Position numbers and translations under genes: made by a program. Source: Manduca sexta (lineage: Eukaryota > Arthropoda > Insecta > Lepidoptera > Sphingidae). From it: a DNA stretch of 64,000 nt. Location of the stretch: positions 6,994,913 to 7,058,912 of the forward strand of contig NC_051131.1 in the NCBI RefSeq assembly GCF_014839805.1, given 5' to 3'. The notes under the pieces were generated by a model. It did no database searches and was not told where the DNA came from. It was given only the letters and a program-made list of their open reading frames with translations. Shown here piece by piece: positions 24,833 through 38,109 of the stretch (the first letter of the stretch is position 1; each line of letters begins with the position of its first letter).

Positions 24833-27619
24833 TTGCTTGATTTAATTAGTTTAAAACGTTGTTATTAAAAAAGAAACGAAGTGTTCCCTTATTTTTCTAG
24901 TAAAATGCACTCAAAGATTGCCGAATACCCAATTTTTTTTTGAAACACATTTATATTAAATCTCCGGTTGATCTAGATTAACTTTTCAGGTAATTCAAGA
25001 AAAATACAGACACTTGTCTTAGTTGCTCAAGTCATTGTAACTTAACCTAAGAATGTCTCAAGAGGCACCATAGTTTAAGATTAAAAAAACGAACAACATC
25101 AATATTGATTCCTAAAGAGCCTACTTGTAATAATTTAATTACACATCTTATATAATACCTAAGAAATTGTTGATAGATTGTAGCATTGTTTTGGTTAACA
25201 CAAATTTTAATGTCAGCCGTGTAAGGTCAATAATACTTTATGGTCATACTTAGGTACAGTCATACTCAACCGTATTTAAATTTAATGTAAAGACTCACAT
25301 TTAAAGTTTTCTATAGGCAACGCTAATAACAAATTTCTACGTATAAACGATTAGGATTAAGTCATGCCCAAGTCAGGGTTAGTAAACAAAACCATCAGGT
25401 CATGAACATCCTTCATGAGTCATGAATTCAAGGAAGATCTGGAAGCAATAACATGGCGTCATCTTCACCAATATCGTTAACGCCGAGGCTGATCCGTAAC
25501 CACTCACGATTAGCCGTTTATCACAACTAAACCGGCAATTAATCAGCAATTTACAACTTTTTATCAATACATTGAGTATACGATACCGCCAATAGGTACA
25601 TGCTTTGTATTTTCAGTTATATATTATTGTATAGGTAATAAGTTGTTTACCTATATTTTGGACAGTAGATGTAATGTTGACTGTAATCAAAGTGTAATTA
25701 TTGCATATTGAAAATTTTATGAATATTTTTAGATAAGGTAAATACTAGGGTTTCTTTCCCGTTGTGTCTGAACGCTGTTCGTACAATCACTTCTATTCAG
25801 TCTGCTTATTGTCGATCGTGACTTGACTGAAGTAATATTACTTATTGGGATGGCAGACAGATGAACGTAATATTTTGAAAATACGTTACTTTGCCATATC
25901 GAATTTAGTGTAAATTTATCGATTCGGAAACACAAGTGTATACTTGGTCGATATGGTGACAGGCAGGCTATCAATCAAATGGGTCGGAAATAAATACGAA
26001 GAACGTGAGAGTACATGTGCAAAGATCGGATGGGAACGTTTATTGTTTATAGGTACTTTGTTCAAATTCGTCGAATATTTATATAAAATGAATCACTTAT
26101 ATTTCCGAATATGATAAAAGAAACGTAGAAAAAAATTCGGGTCGTTTTAAAAAAAATCTCGGCGGCTAGGATTGGTAGGTTCTTATAACTTTATAATAAA
26201 GACGGAGATGCGTTTAATATCCTACCTACTACATAATATGATGTCATGTTTTATTTATTTTTGGACATCAGATATCCATTCTGTGAATTTTTTATAATAC
26301 TAGCGTGACACAGATTCCCTCCATCTCTGAGAAATTGTTTTATAAAAAATACATAATTGAATATAACTAATAGTAGGGAATAGAAAATGATTTGATTTAC
26401 ACGTAATATTGTAGTGTAAACTATTTATATAAAATATTTCCTGGAGCTAAAGTGCGCAATTAGTATTTTTTGTTACTTAGATCAAGTTTTCTTGCTAGCG
26501 TCTCACGCAGAGGTTAAATGAGATAATTTAAAAAATAGGTGGTTTAATACTGGTTCTTTCTACCAGATGAGGCGACCGTGTACCTATTCTTGAAATACTT
26601 GAACACATACAATAATTTACCCTATACATTTTTACACAATTAATTATTTAAAAATAAGTAAGAGAGATTTAACTCGTAAACGTAAATAATTATTTATATG
26701 AAAAATTACCAACATAATATATTACATAATAACGAATACTTGTGGTGAACAAAACGTGTGTATGTCATTTGGTATTTTATAAGTTCTTGTATATAAAATA
26801 CCTTAAGGCAATCTACTTCTGCAGCTGCTTCTACCTTTTGTAATATGCCTGAAACATAAAATATGTGTGGAAAATGAAGATGCTGCAAAGAATGTACACT
26901 ATATGAGCACTGATCTTATATCGTATTCACGATGAGTATTTCCGCGATAACCTCGGAGTTTGCGACGTGATAAAGTAAAAAATATTGCTCAAGGTGGCTT
27001 GGTAATGTTTTAAGAAAACCTCGAGTAGACGTTGAGGGATGTCGAATAACCCTATTAAAATAAGTCGTAATGGTTATGTAAGTTTGTACGTCTGAAGAGG
27101 TAATATATTATAAATAACGAGTATAAATGAGTCATTACTAACATATTAAATTACAGAGTTATCTAATGATGGTTTAATACGATAAACCCATGTGCTACTC
27201 ACTGGTATGGGTTTAGACAGTTGGTGTCTATAAAGGAGTTAATATTCGTTTTACGGAAAAATAATGCCCTGTCTTTTTGCTGTTGGCAAGGACATTGGGT
27301 GCATTTTAATTTATATGATTTTAAGGGTATTTAACATGACCTAGACATTGGAATAGAGAATAATATATTATCATCTAATATTGTGTCCATTATAATCTCA
27401 TTAGTGTAGCGGGCAACGGCACTCGGCCCGGGCGCCAAATTACCAACATTATCAATTTATACTCGCTCGTACACAAATAAAAAAGTCGAATGTAGATGGC
27501 CGGTTCCCGTTAACAAATTCGTATTGTGCAATGTATGAGAAAAATTGTAGCACAGGTTTTGGATACACTTTTTGTGATGAGTTTGATACCGCTACGGCTT
27601 AAAATGTACGTATAGGCAT

Positions 27620-27860
27620 GTATGTACTTATATTTAAATGCTTTCTCCCGGCCGGCTGCACCCAACATCAATCATAGGTCCGCGCGGCCGTCCGGTGAGT
27701 GAAGCTCGCGGCTGGCCCGGACTCGTCGCGCCGCGCCGGGTGCGCATCTCCATTGCGTTACGGAACACTGGCGCGGGTAGCGCGAGCCCACTGGGGCACT
27801 TTTCCGCCCGACGCCTCCGTCTGCAGCCGCCACGTTGCAAGCGACATTTCATTAAATTTT
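27620..27860 (+). promoter_or_regulatory. CpG-rich island with strong splice donor
   Basis: About 200 bp of strongly GC-rich sequence follows an AT-rich run (TTATATTTAAATG). ATG 27638 opens 19 codons (MLSPGRLHPTSIIGPRGRP) that end exactly at CCG|GTGAGT at 27695, a near-perfect donor, in phase 0. This suggests a + strand first exon, coding or leader. The rest of the island, 27700-27840, would then be the start of an intron. It resembles the islands at 61.3 and 63.6 kb. No product is recognised. Confidence 0.35.
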
Positions 27861-27869
27861 AATTAATTA

Positions 27870-28755
27870 TCTCGATGGTTGTCTAGTTAATTAAATTCTA
27901 CATCGTCGTAGTAATGCACACAGCACGGAATCTGAACAAAACAACAAATCTCGACTATAAATTACTTTTTATCTTGACTTTTGCATTAATGTGTGAAAAC
28001 ACTTGAGGTTATCATGGCGTTTTTTACAATTGCTTAAAGTTCTTCGTTAAATATTCATATTAATAGCCGATTAGTTAAAGAAAATCGTGCATAACTAATA
28101 GGTAGGTAATGTAATACTTATGTTTTGTTTGAAAGGTTCCAGATGGTAAAGGTTATTTCCTTGTTCTTCATGCTTTTAGTTTGCGTAATAGCGAGACTCA
28201 TCAAATATCTGTTTATCTTTGTATTTGAATTTATTTGTACGCTCTAAAGTATTTACACATTTTTGATCGGCCTTCACAAGGACGTCGCGTTAATAGGAGG
28301 TCGTCAATGCGTTTTTATTTATTTTAAGTCCCATTAAGCTTGTGCATAGGTAGTTGTTTGTTGGTACAGAGATAGTGAGGGAATCTTTATAATTACGTGC
28401 CAAATAAGGAAGAGCAAGAAAACTAGTTAAAAAGCAATTTACGGTTTGAGACTGAATTAGCTGGGATGTATCTATTACATTTCGCCCCCTTCCATTTGCG
28501 GTGCCCTCCTGGCCGCGGACCTAATAAAATTCCACCCACCTGAATCTCATTTTCTTCAAGTGCGCATTTAAGGCCGTGATTAGACTTTTTTGATATTTTT
28601 CTCGCTTTTTAAGACCGTTTAGAGACAAAAGCTTTTTTTTGTTGAATGTTCTAAGTTTCGCTATTCTTATAACGTTTAGGATATAACTTTTTCAATGTGT
28701 TTATTGAACAGCGGCCGGAAGAGGACAAACAACATTTTCCTACAGCAATTTCCTT
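27870..28755. other. AT-rich sequence, nothing recognised
   Basis: No gene or repeat could be supported here. Confidence 0.5.
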
Positions 28756-29050
28756 GTATTTTATTTACTACACATACAAACACGCACACATACTCATGTA
28801 TTTTATTCTTGAAAGTGTAAGTTGGGGCGAAAATGGTGCACCAATTTTTCTACCATGTACCATGCCATATTCTTTCCCAAGATGCGAAAGATCCTATCGC
28901 TATATCGGGCACAAATTCTAGACTCCGGACTGACACTGTGTAAGGAAAGCTAATATCACTTTGCCTGAATTCGGGAATTGAATCCGAGACTTCAGCATTG
29001 CGGTTGTACCGTAAAACAACTACGCCACCGGGGCAGTATTTTATTTACTA
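28756..29050 (-). mobile_element. tRNA-derived SINE, family B, with perfect 15-bp target duplication
   Basis: On the minus strand the head reads CTGCCCCGGTGGCGTAGTTG, an A-box-like start, then GGATTCAATTCCCG as B box. A body follows that is shared with the copy at 52.2 kb (ATTTGTGCCCGATAT and TCCGGAGTCT), ending in a TGTGTG/TATG-rich tail. GTATTTTATTTACTA occurs intact at 28756-28770 and 29036-29050, which is strong evidence for a LINE-assisted insertion. Confidence 0.88.
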
Positions 29051-29700
29051 TGAGATAAAATAACCTAAACGATTTCGCACGCAGATGGGCGTCAATTGTT
29101 TTTAGTTTGAACACTGTTAATTGTGCACTTCCCGACAACTTGAGTGCTATATGTAAATAATTTATATTTTATGGGCGTTAACATTCCACTTGACCAAAAA
29201 CGTGAGTTTCGTGTAGGGTCATCGTAACGGAAGAGATGTTTGCTGATAAACGTAGTATCGTCTATTGCTTCACGATTCGCAATTTGCATAAGAGCTGTTC
29301 AAAATATTTGGTAATTTATTTTAATTATGTATGAAATAATAAATTAGTATTTAGGTACTGATTTAAGTTACGAAATAGATTAATTAAGTTAAGGTTCGCT
29401 TGGTTTATTGTAGTCTATGATAAATATCTGTCTATCTACATTTTACGTCAGAAAAGGAAAAGTATTATCATTTATAATAAATACCCTTTGAACTTTTAAA
29501 AATTTTATATATATTTATTTTGTATCGACGTATAAGTTTACCCACAATGCCGCCACAAATTTAATTAAAATAACACCATTTTTATTCATCTGAGTGACGC
29601 TGTAAACATAGCTCAGCTTAGTCTTCAGAATGAATAAACAGCTTGTTATTCCTTTTCCGAAAGCCTAACATCTACTGCCCTCTTTAATAACTACTCCTTT
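29051..29700. other. AT-rich sequence, nothing recognised
   Basis: No gene or repeat could be supported in this stretch. Confidence 0.5.
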
Positions 29701-29704
29701 TTTT

Positions 29705-29807
29705 AAGGCCGGCATTAGTTATTTTGATACTTGCTGTAGATTTTTATGGGCGATGGAGCTTACTTAACACCAGGTGACGTACTTACTCATTTGCTGGCCT
29801 ATAGTTA
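29705..29807 (+). repeat. Degenerate 3' end of a dispersed lepidopteran retroelement
   Basis: The sequence GGGCGATGGAGCTTACTTAACACCAGGTGACG followed by CATTTGCTGGCC matches the layout of a very common 3'-terminal motif in lepidopteran genomes (GGCGGTGG, then CATCAGGTGA, then TTTGCC). The family assignment is from memory of that motif and is uncertain. Confidence 0.4.
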
Positions 29808-30325
29808 AACAATTCTTGGATATTGGTAAAGATACATTCAAAGGATTTTTCACTTTAATTCATAGAGAGAAGTCACAAACTGCCTTGCGAGTTAGTGTAC
29901 TACGTCATGAAAATATAAGGGTGCCAGATGCGTTACATGAAGCGTTTTCGGCTTGTACGCAAAAAAATGTAATCGAACAACGATTTCCTGGATTTATACA
30001 TATTTTATTGAATGATATTCGCTACTGACTACCTATTCAACAAGTTATTGCGCAGCGATCATTAAGTGCACCTGTGCACGAATCAATGAAGAACTTGTTA
30101 GAAAAAGTTTGTTTTTACGATGCAAATTTTGTATTTCCGTGTAATATATTCACTATTATAGCCCTAGATGAAATAAAACAACATACTATACATAGAATGT
30201 TGATTGAAAATTGAGATCAGGAGCCTGAACTGTGACCTAAGGAAAATTTTGTTGAAATACCTGTGTGTATGTAGTGTACAGAAATAGAGCATATTATTAT
30301 GACAGTAGATTATGGTGGAAATTAA
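29808..30325 (+). pseudogene. Decayed open frame of unknown origin (four internal stops)
   Basis: One reading frame stays protein-like for about 170 codons, interrupted only at 30026 (TGA), 30212 (TGA), 30233 (TGA) and 30272 (TAG), before TAA at 30323. Random DNA this AT-rich would give roughly three times as many stops. The conceptual segments, for example ALHEAFSACTQKNVIEQRF and SAPVHESMKNLLEKVCFYD, have balanced, globular composition. No intron is needed, so a processed (retro-copied) pseudogene is likely; a mobile-element or viral fossil is the alternative. The first three stops are TGA, each one step from a Trp codon. I cannot name the parent. Confidence 0.5.
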
Positions 30326-33300
30326 TATAATGATTGCTAATCATAAAATAGTCCTATCATTTGGTTCAATTACATTAAACCCTATCGATATAAGGTTGTA
30401 TTTCTTATTACGTACGTTCGGACCCAAACAAACACAAAGTTGATAAATGACCTCGTTATTATAACGGTTAAGAGTGCTGCATGATTTTCATTTCGAGGCC
30501 ACAATATTTCTTTGTGAAGCATGTTACATGCTTTTTAGGTGGATGATGATTTGAATAATTTTTTTGCGACAAGCATAAAATGTTAAATGTACTTACTAGA
30601 ATTTAATACGAGAAATGTTTTGCAACATTTTCTAGTATTTAATGAATGACTCTTGATTACTTATACAATTAAATTTAAAAGTCAATTCTTGAGCAATATG
30701 TATTGATGTAGTCAAGGATGCGATGAGAATAAGAAAAAATTCAAAGCAACTGCCGACTTTAATCTTATCTAGCGACGGGCACATACGCGTCACAAATGTT
30801 ATTTTTAATATGTTTTACAATATAATTTGTGTGTCAATGCGATTTAATAAATGCATAAGGTTGATTTGATTGTGTCCATTGATGTGTGTTTGTATACATT
30901 TGTGTGATTCACAAAAATGTTATTCATAAAGGGATTGGCTTGTAAGTCACGCGTCGCGTCGGTCCCTAATGTTCTCTCGGACACATTCGCTGGAAAAACT
31001 AATTAAGCCATCATAATAACGTCGCCATGAAATTATCCAACGCACAAACATGTTGCCATTTAAAATGATGGATACTTCAGATTTGTTATGCTTCAGTAGC
31101 TGGTGTCAAAATATTTCTCAGCGTTATTTTTGAGAATTCAATTAGTTTTATAAAAGTCATAAGTGTTATAACGCGAATTGATGTCGACACAGAAACATAA
31201 CCTACATGTGAGCATGCGAGAACACTCATAACTGTCAGAGAATCGAAATAAATACAGGGTGTCCGCCGCAGGTAGATACGAGCATTAGCCGATGGTTCGA
31301 CAAAAGAAGGCCGCGCGGTGACCTTCCTAATGGTGGGTTTCCGACCATTGACCGCAGCTTTGCGCTTCGTCACACTAAAATACCTTAAATGTGACGTGGT
31401 TTTGCGGCAGATACATTAATAAATACATTCGCCACGACACGACATCCGCGTCGAGTTTTTTACACTTTTAAATCTGTATCACTTACAAACATGACATTGC
31501 GGCGTTCTCGTGGAAGTTCTGAAGGCACGGGTAATCCCAAACGACCAAAATACTTTCTTTGTGTATGGAGTGACATACAAAAATATTTCAGGACAAACTG
31601 CATTCTATACCTGTCATATTTTAGTTGAACGGTGCTGAGTAAGATACATGCATTGTAATTGTAACATTATAAACACCCCGTTTTAACTCCATTGCGCCAA
31701 TATTTTCATTTATTTACTAGCGACCGCTGACTACTTAAAATTAGATTTTTTCAGCTTAAATCTAAATGTTTTAAAAATCTATTGTGAATACAATCATTTA
31801 TACAATAAATCCTATCGTTACACACATAAAATAAACATTTTCGCAGTACACAGGAATGAAAATTAGTTTCGAAGATTAACTCTTTTATGTTTCACTTATT
31901 TCAAAGCTATTGCACGCATTAAAAGAGCTTTAGATACGGCCACTCCAGCCGTCCCGAGACTGGCTGTGCTAGTAATAAAAATATTATGACGATACATAAT
32001 AATTACGGAACATTAAAAAGTAATTTAATCTCCTCGCGAGATACGTGTAAAAATATACCATTGGGTGAGATAGCTCCAACGACTACATTTGTGTTAAAAA
32101 CATTACGGACAAGTTTTTTAGTATCCAGTATAGCTACGGCAATAAATTGCAAAGTTGTACGAAAAGCTTTTACTTGCACTGTCATTAAGTTACTGTGATT
32201 CTTATAGTAAGTTTAATATAAATGACCAATGTCTATGTCAAAATATAACTATCTACTTTTAAGATGAGCTAAACAGCGTGAAAGGCAATATAATGCGTTG
32301 TATATGTATTTATATAACGAAAGTATGTCTGACCTACCTATATTATATATTACTCTGGATCTGAGCAGAAACCAAATAGTAAGTCAATACGTGTCGTGAT
32401 CATATTAGTTATAGGCAGATTTTGTGCCATAGACGTTCGATTCCAAGTTTTACTTTCCTGAAAGCGACGACAGTGTGTGTGAAGAACACATACCGTTATT
32501 TGTATCAGTTGTCTGTATCAAAATTCATTTATCGCAATCGACGCCTCGATACACGTAATACAAGTGCATACCTACTTTACAAGTAGATAAATATAAGTTT
32601 TTGTGAGTTTGTGAAACTATCTTATAGTAAGAAGGATTAAAAAGTACATAGCAAAGTCAAACACAAATTTATATGAATAGGTAAATATATAATTGTAGAT
32701 TTGCCCGTGTAGGTATTATAAAATACCTTAGAATTTAAGCTATTTAAGTCAGAAAGTGAACAATTATAGAAAAGAGACTTTTTATGTTATAAGTTAGTGG
32801 TTATAATTAAATTTATCTATTTAGATATCCTTTGAAAACTTCATGCAATGGTTCTTATTAGATGAAACTCACAACATATTATATTTAAGTAATATGAACA
32901 CAACAATATAATTGTATATAACTTAACCGCAGAAACGTCTGTGCCAAGCCTACGCACCAAGTTTTTATTTTAATAACCTGCAATAATAATGTTTTTAATG
33001 CGAATTGCGAGTTAAACGAACTAACATCAATTTAATAGAAACGACATACTTTTCTGCTATTACGAATCATCATTCAAACGTTTAGCAGATTTGAAATCAG
33101 GACCGTGACGTACATTCGATTGTACTCAATTTTTATTTCATATAAGTACATATTCTCTAAATTAAGAAGATAAGTAATTTTCTCATTACAATCGAAGAAA
33201 CTGGAAGCCCAATAGTTCGGTCCTTTAAAAAATAATTAGATTTTTTTTTATAATAATGAAAATGGACGTCACGCCGTTTATATTGTGCTGTGTGTTTACA

Positions 33301-33936
33301 TTGGCACAATGCATTGCAATTTACAATGTGTATAAAGAATTGAATTAACATTGTTCGGTGCTATTCAGTTAATTTCAGATTTTAAAGCTTTCAGGGTCAA
33401 ATGTCCGTATCTTCATAACACGAACGTAGCGTCTCAAGCCTGTATCATTAGTTCATTAGTGCCGGTGAAAGTTAGAATTATTAATTATTCAATCACGGTT
33501 TTTATTTTGTGTTGTTTTTTTAATGCAATTCATATATTAAAAAAGTATGCTATAGATCCTACTGTTGGACAGTTGTTGTTGTTTTTGTTTGTTGGCCAAA
33601 AACCATCTACAAATCTCAACTGTAACTTTGGGCAAATGGCTTAAGTTTGTTAATTTTCTCTAATAATTATTATGAGAAGGTCTTGGGTTTTACCACACGG
33701 TGACGGTCTAACGTTGGAAGTCGCCAGATCTAGTTAATTTCGACCACTTGCAAGTCGGGTTAGCGGGGATCTCGGAGACGAATATATTTGTCATTTATCC
33801 TTATTTATTTGGATTTGATCTAGTCTGAAAAACACGTGTTTTTTTTCAACGCCGACCGCATAGCTACTGAAATTGGGAATAAAAGTGAAGGCTTAATTGA
33901 TTGACACGAACTTCGGCATGCTGATTAATCGCTAGC
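30326..33936. other. AT-rich gene-poor stretch
   Basis: No gene is recognised. Patches of balanced composition lie at 31240-31380 (starting ACAGGGTGTCCGCC, a transposon-end-like motif) and 32000-32200 (open on both strands for 60-70 codons). Neither could be identified. Confidence 0.5.
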
Positions 33937-34286
33937 ATAGGTGCATATGAAGAAGCGATAGCCTAGTTGGGTGCGGAACGGACTGCCAAGACGAATGTCC
34001 GCAGGTTCAAATCCCAAGGGCACACACCTCTGACTTTTCTCTAAAATCATGTGTGTATTCTTTGTGAATTTATCGTTCGCTTTAACGGTGAAGGAAAACA
34101 TCGTGAGGAAACCTGCACAACTGAGAAGTTCCTCTTTAGGAATTTCGAAGGTGTGTGAAGTCTACCAATCCGCACCAGGCCAGCGTAGTGGACTAAGGCC
34201 TAATCCCTCTCAGTAGTAGAGAAGGCCCGTGCTTAGCAGTGGGCAAAAGTATATAATACAGGGCTGATATTATTATAGGTGCATAT
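33937..34286 (+). mobile_element. tRNA-derived SINE, family A, full-length, with 12-bp target duplication
   Basis: The element body is 33949-34274. It opens GAAGCGATAGCCTAGTTGGG and carries a perfect A box (TAGCCTAGTTGG) and B box (GGTTCAAATCC). The shared SINE body follows and the end is CAGGGCTGATATTATT. ATAGGTGCATAT flanks it at 33937-33948 and 34275-34286. It is the best preserved copy here and aligns along its whole length with the inverted copy at 13.5 kb. Confidence 0.92.
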
Positions 34287-34809
34287 CTTCAACGAATGCT
34301 ATTTAATTATCTCACTAAGACGTTAATTGCCCATTGCCGATATAGTGGAACCGTGATGGAAGAAGGAAGGGCATGAAATAAAAACAAACTCGAGATGAAA
34401 GAAGAATGAAAATTGATTGCTGCTGCTATATGCTCCTAGAGATAACTTAAAGTAGTCATTTATGCTTACAGTTAATACATAAGGAAAAAATAAAACACAT
34501 AGATTATATTGAAATAAGTCCATGTATTATTGTTTTTATATGATTGAAAAATGGAATATTATTTACTTTTAAATTTATTGTATAAACATATTTTGATATA
34601 ATTTGTCTTTTGATGTACTGTTTGTGTCTCAAATATTACACTAACTAGGTATTATAGTTTATTAGGAAGTATAATAAAACCGTAAACTTAAGTGGAAAAA
34701 GAGAACTAGTTATTTTCTCATGTAAGCTCACACTGAATTGATCATAGAAAAATTTATGCATGCGAATAAGCGTAGGTACTTTCATTAACTTGCAATGTTT
34801 ATAGGTATT

Positions 34810-34848
34810 AACTACTCGTCCTATTAGGTCCTAAGAGGACGAGTAGTT
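34810..34848. repeat. Inverted repeat, 13-bp perfect arms and 13-nt loop
   Basis: AACTACTCGTCCT at 34810-34822 is exactly complementary to 34836-34848. Partial pairing continues outward (TAGG against CCTA), giving a hairpin of about 58 nt in total. Confidence 0.7.
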
Positions 34849-37500
34849 CGTATTCCTAAATTAAACATACTTTTAAAATTCTATCATAAGTTTGTTTCAA
34901 AAAGATTTTATCTAGTCTAGTATATAAGGGGCTACGCAATTTTAACCTGAGTGCATACGTAACGCTCGCCATTAACACCAACGTATATGTGAGTTCCTCT
35001 GTTCCGAGTGAGTGTTCGTGATAATTTGATGATCGGATCGTCAGCGGCATACGTGTCGTCGCACTGTGCTTATTGCTCTGTGTTTACATATAGAGTGTAA
35101 CGCCCTTTGTGTTCCTTGTTTTGTTACAAAATATTGAACACCGTTTTATTTAACACCAACTTACAAATTAACTATGTGGTGTATGGTGTACGGTGACTGA
35201 CGAAGCGGTTTCGTCTGAAGCTAGAATGGGATTACGAAATGTTTTACAGTGATTCGTAGGTGTAAAAGGGTCAGTCAATTTACAGCGGCTGCGAGTTCAT
35301 GTTGATACGTGACCCTGGCCGGTATTTTCCGATTTTTAAACCAAAAAAATGTAGTTACGAAATGTACTAATGTCTATGTAGTGTTTTGTACAACGTACAT
35401 GGCAAAAATTATTAGTCATTCACTTTACATGTTAAAATATGCTTCTTTTTTTATAAAATTATTAATGATGTTAACATGGCAAGCTTTCACAATATAATAT
35501 AATTTAAGCGTTTAACAAACTTAAGCATTGTCGAGTTCTTGTTAAGTACGATTATTTAGTATTTAATCAGTAAACAAACTAATGGCATACCAAAGATTAT
35601 GTTACGAGCTCGGATACCCGTCGGGTGGGTCCCTCTTGAACAAATGGTGGTGCGCAAGCGCAGGCGTAATGCACAAATCTACGCCATGGATGCGCCAAAG
35701 CGGGAGTGCCAATGAACTTAGGACGGCTATTGACAGGTATTGCGTTAAGACAAATAGACGTACCGGCGACTGAGACAAACCTCCGTTCACTTGACCATAC
35801 ACTTGCGCGAGTGTGGGCACTGTAGGTAGGTTGGTCCCATGCGACCACAGGCCTTCTGACAACTTTCATGTAAATAATCACCTAGAGTAAATACGGAATT
35901 CTTGAAAGCAACTGTCTGAGTACCTTAATTTCCTAATTGACTCGCGTGTTTCGTCGAACTTGTAATACGTTTCGAGGAAATATATTCAATAAATGATTTC
36001 ATTGAAATTTTGAATTGATTTCCTTCTTATATCCCACTGTTACGTCGCACTTTAACCGTTAAAGAGTTTTTGTTGCGGAGGATTGATTTTAAAATAAATA
36101 GCGTGGGCGTCCCTGTCGTCTTTCCATATTTGCATTACACTTTATGTTAATTTCTTCGTGGTTCATGTTAAACTTAATATAGGAAAGTGTTTCGTTGCCC
36201 TATTGACCTGTCATAGTTTTTCCCGTACCTATATTACCTATAAAGAGGTAAAATTCGTTTGTGTGTAAATTTTTTTACAGAGTTTGATGATCCAAATATG
36301 TAACCAGAGATAAAAAAATATCTTTCACTAATAAAACTGAAACTAATTTATAAAAAAATTGAAGTTGACGGAACCGCGAGCACAAGTTAGTTAGTGAATA
36401 ATTTGAAGCTGGTAATAATATTGCATGCATCTTATCGTGTGATCTCGTGATGAACGGTAATGCAACGTATTAGCTTTATACTATCGCACACGCTAAAGGT
36501 GTCTTTCGGTACAAGCTTATGAGACGTCAACATTGGGACAGGTCGCCATATAACAATGATTTCTAGTAAGCTCACGATTTCTCGGGACCTCGAAAACTTC
36601 TTTTAAATTTCAGAAGATGGCTATTATTCTTTCGTTAGGTTGAAGAGGGGTTTACTGCATGACCGGCTCGATGCTAAGTTGAAATCGCCGGTAAGACCAT
36701 AATAAAACCATCAAGCCTTCCTCAGTGCAACCCGTTTTCCACGCGAAAATAAAAAAGTAATGACATGGCGTGCTTGGTGCATGAAGCGTGTTGGTGCCGT
36801 TGGCAGAACTTGTAAATTAGCCGTCATCTTGACGCGTCCGATGTTTGTCTAATACGACATGATTCCATGCATGGCCCGACTATGCATATCGTTAGCATTT
36901 TTTGTGCAATAGTTTTTGAATATGGTTTATATTTGTAGTAGAATTGAAAAAAAATATAACTTACATGCATATTATGCGATATAATAACTTAATTTTATAA
37001 CGTGGTATTGAAGAAAAATTCAAAGTTAATATGAATTGGATAATGCATCACAGTTCTATAAAGTTATACATTCGTTCAATGTCAATAACCTGTTACTGTG
37101 TCCTAAAAAAACTAAATGAATTAAAATTACCTTGCCAAATACAAGACAGGTAAAAACCAGTGTGCAAGTGAATAAGGAAGAGAATCCTGTTGCACCAATT
37201 GCATTTAAAGGTATTACTGAAATAAATGTCAATCTACAACGTTTTATTGAAAAGTTATTATAATATAAGTTTAACGGCTTATACATAGGGTGGCGTTATA
37301 AGTATATTTTTTTAAAAGCAATTTACGATATCGACACTATTCTTACAGGAATTATATTGGAGAAAATTTCAAAGATATTTATATAACATTCTTGATATAA
37401 TATTATTATAATAAACATATTTGCCAAAATATCATATTTATTGCGTTAAAATACCGTGCAGTTTGGAGAAATATGCGAGATATATATACTTATTATAAAG

Positions 37501-37532
37501 CACAGAACAGTTGAATATTCAACTATTCTGTG
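37501..37532. repeat. 32-bp palindrome with one mismatch, no loop
   Basis: CACAGAACAGTTGAAT is followed directly by its inverted complement with a single difference. On the minus strand the mismatch would be a G-U pair in RNA. Confidence 0.75.
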
Positions 37533-38109
37533 TTAGGAACAATAAAAACTAGTACAAACTTGTTTTAAATGTTACACATCGCCAAAAATCAGCAATACTT
37601 TGTGGGTCAATGTGTACGCTTTTTAAATAAAATACCCAAGCGTATTATACACTAGCGATTAAAAATTTTGCAAACTGAAAGCGTATTATCGTGTTAGTGA
37701 TTACTTGGATGGCAAGAATCGTTGAGATCAAGCTGCTTAAGTCGGCCAGATTAAAAATAAAAAAAATATAGAAAACAAAAAGAAATTAAATTTATTTATT
37801 ACTTACCAGGTGTTTTTCGCTTGCATGGAAATACTTTTCTAATGTGGGTGTTACTATCTGGAAATGTCCAGGACGTGAGTACCTTATGATAATATACATA
37901 TATCCTTGCCTTTTCTGCGTTTTCTTTTAGCAAATATCAAAACAATGTCAAAAAATTCGCATTTATAATATTAGTAGGATTTATACTCATTTATTTCATA
38001 TTTTAATTTTATACTCTGAGCAGTTTTAGGTGTTTGGGTAGTTGTCTACGATAGTCGAAAACAGATAGCCTCTGTCACAAGGAATCCAGTAGTAGAATAA
38101 CAATATTAT

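Larger units (their letters stand above)
21544..27600. other. AT-rich gene-poor stretch
   Basis: No gene is recognised. A canonical donor TAAG|GTAAGT occurs at 21549. A strong acceptor-like sequence (TTTGTCTTTCCAG) ends at 23105 and is followed by about 130 bp of balanced composition, but no matching donor or domain was seen. TATC-type simple repeats occur at 24788-24832, and a G-run tract lies at 23899-23916. Confidence 0.5.
34287..38109. other. AT-rich gene-poor stretch
   Basis: No gene is recognised. A GC-richer patch at 35580-35860, open on both strands, resembles no family I know. Hairpins at 34810-34848 and 37501-37532 are listed separately. Confidence 0.5.

Noticed and set aside
34800..34858. 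Known conserved insect microRNA
   Set aside because: Neither arm matches a conserved insect microRNA I can recall; kept only as a hairpin candidate.
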